Of a stretch of DNA of 8,429 nt, positions 1 to 6,207 are shown piece after piece. The translations under genes were made by a program, and so were the position numbers. The stretch is from a bacterium. GTDB taxonomy: Bacteria; Bacteroidota; Bacteroidia; Cytophagales; Thermonemataceae. The number at the start of each line of letters is the position of its first letter. Position 1 is the stretch's first letter. The DNA is taken from NCBI GenBank assembly GCA_025362415.1, contig JANYGM010000241.1, positions 1-8,429 on the forward strand, in the 5' to 3' direction. Below the pieces are notes generated by a model, which saw only the letters and a list, made by a program, of their open reading frames with translations, did no database searches and was not told where the DNA came from.

Positions 1-636
1 AACTCCTGCACCAGACGACAAACTACCTTTATTTCCTATAAAATCTGTATTTACTGCATTTTTGTCTTGGGTAAGGTCAAAGATTTGGTAAAACTGGTAC
101 TTCATACCAACAAAAAATCCTTTGGGAAGTTTGCGCAACATCCTAAAATTAGCTCTTAGCAATTTATAGTCTATCACATCATTGATAGTGGGCTGATTAT
201 TCCCAATCCCGTAAAAATTATCTGGGAATTTTGCAAAATTTATTTCAGACTTAATAAAGTATTTATTTTCTTTGGTAAATAAATTCAACGTAAAATTTAA
301 CAATAATTGCTTGCGTACTGTTCCAACTGTTGTAATATCCAAAGTAGAAACCCTTGTATTAGGGGCAGTTTTGAACAAAAACAACACAAATCCGCCACCT
401 GCTACACTTGTTTCTGGCGTATAGTAGAGTAGGGGCAAGGAAATAATAGAAAGTTTTTTTGGTTTTTTGGTAGTATCTGTAATGATACTATCAGACACAA
501 TAGTATCAGGTTTGAGCGTAATATTTTTTATAGTGTCATTTTGTATTTCTGTATTTTTTTCTTGCGCTAAAATAGGCAATTGGAAGAACACCATAAGACA
601 TACAAAGAATATAATTTTGTTTTTAACTTTTAGCAT
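1..636 (-). CDS. Omp85/surface-antigen-type outer membrane protein, partial (C-terminus beyond window)
   Basis: My own reverse-strand translation gives 212 codons open from an ATG at 636 to the window edge, so the C-terminal part is missing. Residues 1-25 form a Sec signal peptide (basic start, hydrophobic FFVCLMVFFQLPILA, then Q). Residues 33-57 are a D/T-rich low-complexity linker with repeated DT pairs. From about residue 62 it aligns throughout with the gene just upstream: both share YYTPET, TRxSxxD, KYFIKS, AKFP, GIGN, the LRKL/LRKI motif and FVGMxYQF. It is therefore a tandem paralogue, likely an outer-membrane beta-barrel of the BamA/TamA C-terminal type without POTRA domains. The diagnostic RGF loop would lie beyond the window. 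It begins 41 bases after its neighbour's stop, with no terminator seen between them, so the two are probably co-transcribed. The natural ligand is unknown. Confidence 0.8.
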   Translation of the reverse strand, partial: MLKVKNKIIFFVCLMVFFQLPILAQEKNTEIQNDTIKNITLKPDTIVSDSIITDTTKKPKKLSIISLPLLYYTPETSVAGGGFVLFLFKTAPNTRVSTLDITTVGTVRKQLLLNFTLNLFTKENKYFIKSEINFAKFPDNFYGIGNNQPTINDVIDYKLLRANFRMLRKLPKGFFVGMKYQFYQIFDLTQDKNAVNTDFIGNKGSLSSGAGV

Positions 637-677
637 AATTTTATTTTTGTTCAATTTTATTATTTAACGACTATTAT

Positions 678-1778
678 TTAAAATGCTTCTGCTACGTTGA
701 AATAAGGTTTTAGGCTACTTTTTGTGCCTACACCAAAATCAAAACGCACATTCACATTTTCTTTTTTGGATAGTTTAATACGTAAACCTACACCACCTGC
801 AAATTTCATACCTTTAGAACCATAATCAGAAATATTTTTGCCAACATCTCCCACACTTCCAAAAACCGTAAACCCCCAGCGTTCTGTAAGGATATGGCGG
901 TATTCAGCCTGAAAAATTATTGCTATTTTATCTCTATACCGTCCATTATAAAAGCCTCGCATCTGATACACACCTCCCAAAGTGCCTAGCATTTTGAAAG
1001 GAACATCACCTACATTAAAATTTCCTATGCCTTGCACCGCCAAAATACCTTTTCTATTCATTCTGATATATTTACGAGCATCTATATATAACTGGAAAGA
1101 TTCAAATTCACTTCCCAATGCTTTCAAATAACCATAATTAGAAACTTCAAAATACATTCCTTTGCGTGCATTCACAATATTATCACGACTATCATACACA
1201 AAAGCAAAGCCAAAACCTGACATCTGACTACCTCTGCCTCCTGTAGGAATAGGATTAGGTGTATTTTTATCTTGCATAACTCTATAAGTACCAAAGAATT
1301 GGTATTGCATACCTACAAAGGTTTTTTCTTTTATTTTACGCAATACCCTCAAATTGCCTCTTGCAATACTATAATCTATTTTTTCAGGTATATTAGGTCT
1401 GTCGTTGCCAATACCAAAAAAACTTTCGGGGAATTTTGCCAAATAAATAGAAGATTTGATAAAATATTTTTCTTGTGGCGTAAACATATTGACTTCTATA
1501 TCAAACAAACGCTGTTTTCTTGAGGTGATAACTGTTGCTAAATCTATATTAGAAGTACGAGTTTGAGGAGATGTTTTGAACAAGCAAACCCCTAAAAAAC
1601 CTGCTGCAAGTTTAGTTTCTGGCGTATAATAAATAATAGGCAAGGGAATAATAGTAACTTTTTTCTTTCGTTTGTGTGTGGTGGTTGTGTCTTCTGCGTG
1701 TTGCCCCCAAGCATTTGTACAGGAGAAAAAAATAAGAAATAATATAAAATATTTTTTTTGAGTAGTTTTGTTAGGCAT
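678..1778 (-). CDS. BamA/TamA-like outer membrane beta-barrel protein (surface antigen D15 family, no POTRA)
   Basis: This 366-residue protein has a signal peptide (residues 1-26, ending AWGQ) and a short S/T/K-rich linker. A barrel of roughly 300 residues follows, opening with LPIIYYTPET. The sequence shows Omp85 hallmarks: a VYDSRDN...KGMYFE block (about 194-211) and the L6-loop motif MRGF at 273-276, the (V/I)RG(F/Y) signature. It ends in Phe, as expected for a BamA substrate. It is too short to carry POTRA repeats, unlike BamA (about 800 residues) or TamA. Bacteroidota have many such short surface-antigen (PF01103-like) proteins whose cargo is unknown. It is the first gene of a two-gene paralogous unit with the gene at 1-636. 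Its own promoter lies at 1828-1860. A role in outer-membrane protein or lipid handling is inference only. Confidence 0.85.
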   Translation of the reverse strand: MPNKTTQKKYFILFLIFFSCTNAWGQHAEDTTTTHKRKKKVTIIPLPIIYYTPETKLAAGFLGVCLFKTSPQTRTSNIDLATVITSRKQRLFDIEVNMFTPQEKYFIKSSIYLAKFPESFFGIGNDRPNIPEKIDYSIARGNLRVLRKIKEKTFVGMQYQFFGTYRVMQDKNTPNPIPTGGRGSQMSGFGFAFVYDSRDNIVNARKGMYFEVSNYGYLKALGSEFESFQLYIDARKYIRMNRKGILAVQGIGNFNVGDVPFKMLGTLGGVYQMRGFYNGRYRDKIAIIFQAEYRHILTERWGFTVFGSVGDVGKNISDYGSKGMKFAGGVGLRIKLSKKENVNVRFDFGVGTKSSLKPYFNVAEAF

Positions 1779-1827
1779 TTACTTTTGATTTTAGGTGAAT
1801 ATTTTTGTTGTTGTAAAAGTTCTGTTG

Positions 1828-1860
1828 CAAATTTATAAAAATAACTTGGAGTTTTCAAAA
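1828..1860 (-). promoter_or_regulatory. Bacteroidota-type promoter for the tandem outer-membrane genes
   Basis: On the reverse strand a TTTTG element (1860-1856) is followed after 20 bases by TAAATTTG (1835-1828). This matches the phylum's primary-sigma consensus (TTTG near -33, TAnnTTTG near -7) with the usual spacing. Transcription would start near 1821, leaving a leader of about 43 nucleotides before the ATG at 1778. It is the best-formed promoter in the window. Confidence 0.6.
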
Positions 1861-1871
1861 TTACTTATTCA

Positions 1872-1904
1872 AAAGAAGGCTTCGCTTAAACCGAAGTCTT
1901 CTTT
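1872..1904 (-). terminator. Hairpin, probable terminator of cca
   Basis: A 13-base-pair stem (1872-1884 with 1892-1904) contains one G-T pair and encloses a seven-base loop. It sits 37 bases beyond the cca stop and just upstream of the promoter for the next gene. On the cca strand the stem ends CTTCTTTT, so the U-tract is short. In the other direction the stem is also followed by A-rich, not T-rich, sequence. The stem could alternatively be an interspersed palindromic repeat doing duty as a terminator. Confidence 0.5.
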
Positions 1905-1941
1905 AAAAAACTAAATCAGTAGTAAATTTCTCATAATTTTT

Positions 1942-3357
1942 CTACTCATTTTTAATTCCTAGTTTCTCTGCAATTTTGAGCATAAAATTAAAAGACTCTT
2001 CATATTCATTTCTTATTTTGCCTTCCAAAATTGCTTCTCTAAGTTCTGTTTTGATAATGCCAACTTCTCTACAAGGTTTTAAGTTAAGCGTTTCCATAAT
2101 AATTTCCCCTGTGATAACGGGCTGAAAATTACGGAGTTTATCTCTTTCTTCTAATTCAATTAGTTTTTTTTCTACTTTATCAAAATTTTGTAGATAACGC
2201 TGTACTTTGCTACCATCTTTTGAAGTAATATCAGCTCTGCAAAGTGCCATAAGTGCTTCTAAGTCATCACCTGTTTCAAAAAGCAATCTTCTAAGCGCAG
2301 AATCAGTAATTACATCTTTGATAAGCGCAATAGGGCGGAGGTGAAGTTTTACAAGTTTTTGCACAAAACGCATATTTTCACCCATTGGTAGTTTCATACG
2401 CTTGAAGATAGGAGCAGTCATTCTTGCGCCTTTGTCCTCGTGTCCGTGAAAAGTCCAACCAACTTTTTCATCAAAACGCTTGGTAGCAGGTTTTGCAATA
2501 TCGTGCAAAATAGCACTCCAACGGTGCCACAAATCATCAGATTTTTCACTCAAATTATCTAATACCTGCAAAGTGTGGTAAAAATTATCTTTATGTTTTT
2601 TATCTCCAACCGCTTCAACGCCCTGAAGTTCTGCCATTTCTGGGAAAATAATATGCAAAAGTTTGGAATGAAAAAGCAACTTAAAACCATAAGAAGGAGG
2701 ATTTGCCAAAATAATTTTATTCAGTTCATCTGTAATACGTTCTTGCGACACAATTTTAATGCGTTCTCTATTTTCTGTAATAGCCTGAAAAGTTGTACCT
2801 TCAATATCAAAACCAAAACGAGTAGCAAACCTAATGGCACGCATCATACGCAAAGGGTCGTCAGAAAACGTAATATCTGGTGCTAGGGGAGTGCGTATAA
2901 TTTTCCTTTTAATATCTTTTATGCCCTCAAAAGGGTCTAAAAGTTCTCCATAATTGTCTGCATTAAGCGAAATAGCAAGCGCATTGATAGTAAAATCACG
3001 TCTTTTTTGGTCGTCTTCTAGTGTGCCATCTTCCACAATTGGTTTACGAGAATTACGCTCATAAGATTCTTTTCTTGCCCCCACAAACTCTAATTCAAAA
3101 CCGCCTGCTTTGAGCATTGCCGTTCCAAAATTCTTAAAAAACATTACTTCTCCTTTTGGAAAAAACATTTCAGCCAATTTCTGCGCTAAGTCAATGCCAC
3201 TTCCTACACAAACAAAATCAATATCTTTGGAAGGACGTGTCATTATCAAATCTCGTACAAAACCACCCACCACATACACAGGCACACCTATTGCTTGTGC
3301 GGCTTGTGCTACCTTACCAAATATATCATTGTTATCAAGCGTATCTCTAAAATTCAT
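1942..3357 (-). CDS. cca: CCA tRNA nucleotidyltransferase with HD domain
   Basis: This 471-residue class II nucleotidyltransferase adds or repairs the 3' CCA of tRNAs in the cytoplasm, using CTP and ATP. Visible motifs, in order, are GGFVRD (31-36) and the metal-binding DID (45-47), then KRRDFTINA (118-126). The nucleotide-templating stretch SDDPLRMMRA (165-174) carries the DxxR that selects C and A. QERITDELNKI (205-215) follows. The C-terminal half has an HD-type domain with H261, H285-D286, H305 and H339. Length and domain order match Bacteroidota single-gene CCA enzymes. The first templating residue is D rather than the common E, which I take to be lineage variation. The ATG at 3357 fits the start of the family, so no alternative is needed. 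It is divergent from ybeY across 129 bases. Confidence 0.95.
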   Translation of the reverse strand: MNFRDTLDNNDIFGKVAQAAQAIGVPVYVVGGFVRDLIMTRPSKDIDFVCVGSGIDLAQKLAEMFFPKGEVMFFKNFGTAMLKAGGFELEFVGARKESYERNSRKPIVEDGTLEDDQKRRDFTINALAISLNADNYGELLDPFEGIKDIKRKIIRTPLAPDITFSDDPLRMMRAIRFATRFGFDIEGTTFQAITENRERIKIVSQERITDELNKIILANPPSYGFKLLFHSKLLHIIFPEMAELQGVEAVGDKKHKDNFYHTLQVLDNLSEKSDDLWHRWSAILHDIAKPATKRFDEKVGWTFHGHEDKGARMTAPIFKRMKLPMGENMRFVQKLVKLHLRPIALIKDVITDSALRRLLFETGDDLEALMALCRADITSKDGSKVQRYLQNFDKVEKKLIELEERDKLRNFQPVITGEIIMETLNLKPCREVGIIKTELREAILEGKIRNEYEESFNFMLKIAEKLGIKNE

Positions 3358-3486
3358 TGCGAGTATTATCTATATTTTCCAAATGCTTTTATATTCTCCT
3401 ATTATTGCTTAAATTTACAACAAAAAAGCGTTTTTATAACAAAAAATAGCCAAAACTTTATAAAAAATCTAAAATAAATTAAATAA

Positions 3487-3921
3487 ATGGAAATATATTT
3501 TGATACAGAAAATATAGATTTTAAACTTTCCGCCATTATGCTTACCAGAAAATGGCTAAAAGAAAGCGTTAAAAATGAAAACCCTAAATTTAAGATAGGG
3601 GAGCTTTCGTTTGTTTTTTGTGATGATGCCTATTTGCACAAAATCAATGTAGAATACCTCAATCACGACACACTTACTGATATTATTACCTTTGATAATT
3701 CTGATGATGAAAATAAAATTGAAGGTGATATTTTTATTAGCATAGAACGTGTAAGAGAAAATGCAGCAACACTAAAAACTATTTTTGAACAAGAATTGCG
3801 TAGGGTAATCATTCACGGAGTTTTACACCTTTGCGGATATAAGGATAAAACCAAAAAAGATGCGCAAATAATGCGTGAAAAAGAAGATTTTTATATAGCC
3901 AAATGGCTGGAAATGGCATAA
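3487..3921 (+). CDS. ybeY: Endoribonuclease YbeY (16S rRNA 3'-end maturation)
   Basis: This 144-residue protein of the UPF0054/YbeY family is a single-strand-specific, metal-dependent RNase involved in 16S rRNA 3' processing and ribosome quality control. The conserved NVEYLNHDTLTDIITFD (54-70) and GDIFIS (80-85) are present. The metal-site motif runs HGVLHLCGYKD (110-120). H110 and H114 are kept, but the third canonical histidine is replaced by D120, the last residue of that motif. From memory this is usual in Bacteroidota and not a sign of inactivation. The ATG at 3487 follows an A/T-only leader with no Shine-Dalgarno sequence. The gene stands alone and is divergent from cca. A parS-like palindrome begins seven bases after its stop. 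Confidence 0.95.
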   Translation: MEIYFDTENIDFKLSAIMLTRKWLKESVKNENPKFKIGELSFVFCDDAYLHKINVEYLNHDTLTDIITFDNSDDENKIEGDIFISIERVRENAATLKTIFEQELRRVIIHGVLHLCGYKDKTKKDAQIMREKEDFYIAKWLEMA

Positions 3922-3932
3922 ATCACACAAAA

Positions 3933-3948
3933 TGTTCCACGTGGAACA
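3933..3948. promoter_or_regulatory. parS-like ParB-binding site, copy 1
   Basis: The 16-base sequence TGTTCCACGTGGAACA is a perfect palindrome. It matches the widely conserved chromosomal parS consensus (TGTTnCACGTGnAACA), at which ParB loads to organise and segregate the origin region. The symmetry extends outward to 26 bases (3928-3953). It lies seven bases after the ybeY stop. A second reading is a loop-less hairpin acting as a terminator. The exact repetition of the core elsewhere in the window argues for protein binding. Confidence 0.75.
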
Positions 3949-3978
3949 TTTTGCATCTCATTAAAATCCCAAAGCTTC

Positions 3979-4010
3979 AGAAGACTATAATAGACTTCTT
4001 TCTATTTTTT
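3979..4010 (+). terminator. Weak possible terminator of ybeY
   Basis: AGAAGACTA (3979-3987) pairs with TAGACTTCT (3991-3999) through one A-A mismatch around a three-base loop. TTCTATTTTTT follows. The stem is AT-rich, so this is only a candidate. Confidence 0.35.
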
Positions 4011-4052
4011 GACATTGACTAGCACAAAGTTTTAGATACCCAAAAATTATCC

Positions 4053-4154
4053 CACCGTCAGCTAAAGCAGACGGCAAAAGAAAAGAAAGCAAACAGAAAT
4101 ACTTTTTTGTCCTACTTTTTTATTATATCTTGCCGTCTGCTTTAGCTGACGGTG
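4053..4154. repeat. Perfect 25-bp inverted repeat pair, REP/BIME-like
   Basis: The arm at 4053-4077 is exactly the reverse complement of the arm at 4130-4154, separated by 52 bases that are A-rich then T-rich. Each arm alone can fold: CCGTC and GACGG pair, an inner GC pairs with GC around TAAA, and an A-A mismatch lies between. It is much more GC-rich than the surrounding DNA. Two head-to-head palindromic units of this kind resemble the BIME arrangement of REP elements, or a small non-autonomous element. As a single long hairpin it could also act on RNA from either side. No transposase is visible in the window. Confidence 0.7.
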
Positions 4155-4192
4155 CAGAGAACTTTAAGTGCTTTATTTTGCAAGGCATCAAA

Positions 4193-4208
4193 TGTTCCAC
4201 GTGGAACA
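4193..4208. promoter_or_regulatory. parS-like ParB-binding site, copy 2
   Basis: This is the same perfect 16-base palindrome as at 3933, 260 bases away. Flanking symmetry extends only to 20 bases (4191-4210). It lies about 90 bases upstream of the ctaB -7 box, too far upstream to be a terminator of ybeY. That supports a DNA-binding rather than a transcript-level role. Confidence 0.75.
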
Positions 4209-4299
4209 TTATAAGAAAAATATGCCTTAATTGACTTGATTATAAGTTTTTTGGGGAATTTCCTAACTAAAATTTAGTATAAAATCTCTCAAATTTGTG

Positions 4300-4307
4300 T
4301 ATATTTG
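4300..4307 (+). promoter_or_regulatory. -7 box of the ctaB promoter
   Basis: TATATTTG fits the Bacteroidota -7 consensus TAnnTTTG exactly. A clear -33 element is missing; the nearest is TTTAG at 4273-4277. Transcription would begin near 4313, giving a leader of about 60 nucleotides to the ATG at 4375. It overlaps the upstream in-frame GTG and so helps to decide the ctaB start. Confidence 0.5.
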
Positions 4308-4374
4308 CACCGTTGAAACAAATACTTATTGGAAAAAGTTTAATCAAAAGGAAATACATAAAATTTTATATACA

Positions 4375-5268
4375 ATGCTCATAGCTGAAAATAATATAAG
4401 TAATAATACATTCTCTATTAAAGTGCGTGCTTATGCACAACTTTTGAAATTTAGGTTGTCGGCATTAGTCGCTTTTTCTGCTGCTTTTGGCTACGTTTTA
4501 GGGATAAAACAAGGCTTTCAATGGGCGCAATTCTTAGGTTTAAGCCTAGGCGGATTTCTCATTTCTGCTGCATCTGTCATTATTAACCAAGTTATTGAGA
4601 AAGATTTGGACAAACTAATGACTCGTACAAGAGATAGACCTCTACCAACTGGACGAGTCAGTGTACAAGAAACTATTATCTATACCATTATTTTGACCGC
4701 TTTGGGAATTGGGTTACTTGCTTTTTATACCAATCCGCTTACTGTTATTTTGTCTGTTGTGTCAATGATTTTGTATAGTTTTGTCTATACGCCACTCAAA
4801 AGGGTAGGACCAATAGCAGTTTTTGTGGGTGCTATTCCTGGTGCATTACCTCCGCTTTTGGGTTGGACTGCCGCTACTGGTGAGATAACTTATCAAGCAA
4901 TGCTAATTTTTGGCATACAGTTTATTTGGCAATTTCCACATTTTTGGGCTATTGCTTGGGTTTTAGACGAAGATTATCAGAAAGCAGGTTTTAAATTATT
5001 GCCTTCTGCCTCTGGAAGAAGTGCAAATTCTGCTTTACAAATAATGATTTATACACTTTTTCTAATTCCGTTGGGGCTTTTGCCTAGTCTTTTTGGACTT
5101 ACAGGAGTTATCTCTTCTGCGGTTGTAACCATTTGTGGTTGTTTATTTTTGGCACAGAGTTTTTATCTGATGAAAGATGGTTCTAAAGAATCTGCAAAAA
5201 GAATAATGTTTGGTTCTTTCTTATATCTTCCCATTGTACAAATTGCTTTTCTTTTAGATAAAATTTAG
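4375..5268 (+). CDS. ctaB: Protoheme IX farnesyltransferase (heme O synthase)
   Basis: This integral membrane UbiA-family prenyltransferase moves the farnesyl group of farnesyl diphosphate onto heme B to make heme O, for the haem-copper oxidases of the respiratory chain. From the ATG at 4375 it has 297 residues, the usual family length, with about nine hydrophobic segments. The first Asp-rich motif is NQVIEKDLD (71-79), with E75 where many bacteria have D, followed by TRTRDRPLPTGR (83-94). Also present are YTPLKR (138-143), the WQFPHFWAIAW block (185-195) and the second motif DEDYQKAGFKLLP (198-210). The frame is open up to a GTG at 4297, but that codon overlaps the -7 box and adds 26 residues atypical of the family, so I reject it. 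Neighbouring cytochrome oxidase genes are absent here. Confidence 0.95.
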   Translation: MLIAENNISNNTFSIKVRAYAQLLKFRLSALVAFSAAFGYVLGIKQGFQWAQFLGLSLGGFLISAASVIINQVIEKDLDKLMTRTRDRPLPTGRVSVQETIIYTIILTALGIGLLAFYTNPLTVILSVVSMILYSFVYTPLKRVGPIAVFVGAIPGALPPLLGWTAATGEITYQAMLIFGIQFIWQFPHFWAIAWVLDEDYQKAGFKLLPSASGRSANSALQIMIYTLFLIPLGLLPSLFGLTGVISSAVVTICGCLFLAQSFYLMKDGSKESAKRIMFGSFLYLPIVQIAFLLDKI

Positions 5269-5367
5269 AGAAAAACTAAATTTAGTTTATCTTAGCAACT
5301 AAATAAGTGCTATTCTTCTAGCTAAAACAAAGAAAATAACAAAGTAGTTAGAAGCAATATTTGGAGT

Positions 5368-5407
5368 AGGATTTGCAAAAATTTTAAGATAAATACAAGG
5401 ATAATAC
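5368..5407 (+). repeat. Upstream diverged copy of the GxxExxY-associated repeat
   Basis: This stretch (AGGATTTGC...AAGATAAATACAAGGATAATAC) aligns almost base for base, with one gap, to the last downstream copy and its continuation at about 5992-6030 (AAGATTTAC...AGGATAAATACAAAGATAATAC). The two are in the same orientation, so the GxxExxY gene is bracketed by direct copies of one repeat family. Confidence 0.65.
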
Positions 5408-5422
5408 GGAATATAAATACAC

Positions 5423-5462
5423 TTTTCTATAAAATGTTCCACGTGGAACATTTTATAGAAAA
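5423..5462. promoter_or_regulatory. parS-like site, copy 3, inside a 40-bp perfect palindrome
   Basis: The core TGTTCCACGTGGAACA occupies 5435-5450, identical to the copies at 3933 and 4193. Here the dyad symmetry continues without a mismatch for 20 bases on each side of the centre (5442/5443). The AT-rich wings (TTTTCTATAAAA and its complement) are not part of the parS consensus. The site lies between the upstream repeat copy and the GxxExxY start. ParB binding is inferred from the core; the wings could favour cruciform or hairpin formation. Confidence 0.75.
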
Positions 5463-5517
5463 ACGACCACATCAGAAAAAATAAAAGATAAAAATAAATA
5501 AACTACAATAAATCACA

Positions 5518-5907
5518 ATGGAAATAGAACTAGACCTAAACGACATAACCTACAAGATAAATGGTTGTGCTATGAAAGTGCATAATTATCTCGGAAATGG
5601 TTTTCAAGAAGTTATTTATCAAAGATGTCTAGCAATAGAATTTAAAAATGCTGGCTTGCAATTTGGGAGAGAAATTGAGCAAATCCTGTATTATTACGGA
5701 GAAAATGTAGGTACTAGACGTGTGGATTTTATAATAGAAGGCTCTGTTATGCTAGAAATTAAGGCTGTAATTAATTTAGAAGATGTGCATTTGGCACAAG
5801 CAAAAAATTATGTTAATGTTTATGATTTACCCATTGGATTACTTATCAACTTTGGAGCAAATAGCCTACAATTCAAGAAAATATTTAACAAAAAATACAA
5901 TGTCTGA
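5518..5907 (+). CDS. GxxExxY family protein, PD-(D/E)XK nuclease-like fold
   Basis: This 129-residue protein is named after its signature GFQEVIY (28-34). The fold is that of PD-(D/E)XK nucleases (PF13366-like). The sequence shows D70 in RRVDF, then E80-I-K82 in MLEIKA, and Q94 in HLAQAKNY. This is a complete candidate active site, so it may be a metal-dependent nuclease, although no activity is established for the family as far as I know. Length is normal for the family. The last codons and TGA lie inside the first of three 40-bp tandem repeats, so the repeat encodes the C-terminal KYNV. With the copy upstream and inverted copies downstream, the gene appears to travel with this repeat family. 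No clear promoter was seen. The ATG at 5518 gives the usual family N-terminus. Confidence 0.9.
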   Translation: MEIELDLNDITYKINGCAMKVHNYLGNGFQEVIYQRCLAIEFKNAGLQFGREIEQILYYYGENVGTRRVDFIIEGSVMLEIKAVINLEDVHLAQAKNYVNVYDLPIGLLINFGANSLQFKKIFNKKYNV

Positions 5908-6020
5908 ACCAGGATTTACAGGAATTTAGGATAAATACAATGTCTGAACCAGGATTTACAGGAGTTTAGGATAAATACAATGTCTGAACCAAGATTTACA
6001 GGAGTTTAGGATAAATACAA
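5901..6020 (+). repeat. Three tandem 40-bp repeats
   Basis: TGTCTGAACC recurs at 5901, 5941 and 5981 with a period of exactly 40. The three units differ at about two positions (GGAATT/GGAGTT, CCAGG/CCAAG). Partial homology precedes the first unit (AAATACAA at 5893-5900). The first unit contains the stop of the GxxExxY gene. Adjacent units have no spacers. Unit structure is built around AGGATTTACAGGA and GGATAAATACAA. Confidence 0.95.
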
Positions 6021-6040
6021 AGATAATACAAATACAAAAA

Positions 6041-6068
6041 AGGATAACACAAAAAATTGTATTATCCT
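6041..6068. repeat. Hairpin at the centre of the inverted repeat array
   Basis: AGGATAACACAA (6041-6052) pairs with TTGTATTATCCT (6057-6068) with one mismatch across a four-A loop. It marks the turning point between the direct and inverted repeat copies. It may end transcription of the GxxExxY gene, though no T-tract follows directly. Confidence 0.55.
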
Positions 6069-6207
6069 AAAAATCTTGTAACTCCTGCAAATCCTGATTA
6101 AAAATTGTATTATCCTGCAAATCTTATAATTCTTGTAAATCCTGCTTCTAAATGGGTGAGTTTGTATTATCCTAAAAATCTTGTAACTCCTGCAAATCCT
6201 GATTAAA
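6057..6207 (-). repeat. Three inverted diverged copies of the repeat
   Basis: Copies start TTGTATTATCCT at 6057, 6105 and 6162. The first and third (6057-6102 and 6162-6207) are identical over 46 bases; the middle one is diverged. Each contains CCTGCAAATCCTG or a close variant (CTTGTAAATCCTG in the middle copy), the reverse-strand form of the CAGGATTTACAGGA core in the direct copies. Each also has about 11 extra bases compared with the direct units. The array stops eight bases before the next gene's stop codon. Confidence 0.85.

Larger units (their letters stand above)
3922..4296. other. Intergenic region rich in palindromes, no gene
   Basis: These 375 bases between ybeY and the ctaB promoter contain no credible coding sequence. 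They hold two parS-like palindromes (3933-3948 and 4193-4208), a possible weak ybeY terminator (3979-4010) and a perfect 25-base inverted repeat pair (4053-4154). All are described separately. The sequence between them is AT-rich with no other structure I can support. Confidence 0.8.
5269..5517. other. Intergenic region ctaB to GxxExxY gene
   Basis: These 249 bases carry no gene. Just after the ctaB stop is a perfect 16-base palindrome (AAACTAAATTTAGTTT, 5273-5288). An imperfect inverted repeat follows (5315-5324 with 5345-5354, 9 of 10 bases paired plus one G-T, 20-base loop). Either could end ctaB transcription, but neither has a good T-run. The repeat copy at 5368-5407 and the third parS-like site are listed separately. 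Confidence 0.6.

Noticed and set aside
1592..1858. An 88-residue minus-strand frame covering the outer-membrane gene's start
   Set aside because: It overlaps the signal peptide region of the Omp85-type gene in another frame and shows no domain character.
2575..3477. Several plus-strand frames opposite cca and across its 5' end
   Set aside because: They are antisense to well-supported cca motifs and have no recognisable protein features.
4053..4154. Terminal inverted repeats of an insertion sequence
   Set aside because: Only 52 bases lie between the arms, too short for a transposase; a REP-like pair is more economical.
4297..4374. GTG start 26 codons upstream for ctaB
   Set aside because: It overlaps the TATATTTG promoter box and adds residues not expected in the family.
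5900..6009. Three repeated mini-ORFs of nine residues (MSEPGFTGI/V) starting in each 40-bp unit
   Set aside because: They follow automatically from the repeat, have no promoter or ribosome signal, and overlap the end of the GxxExxY gene.
5901..6020. CRISPR array
   Set aside because: The 40-bp units are directly adjacent with no unique spacers, and no cas gene is present.
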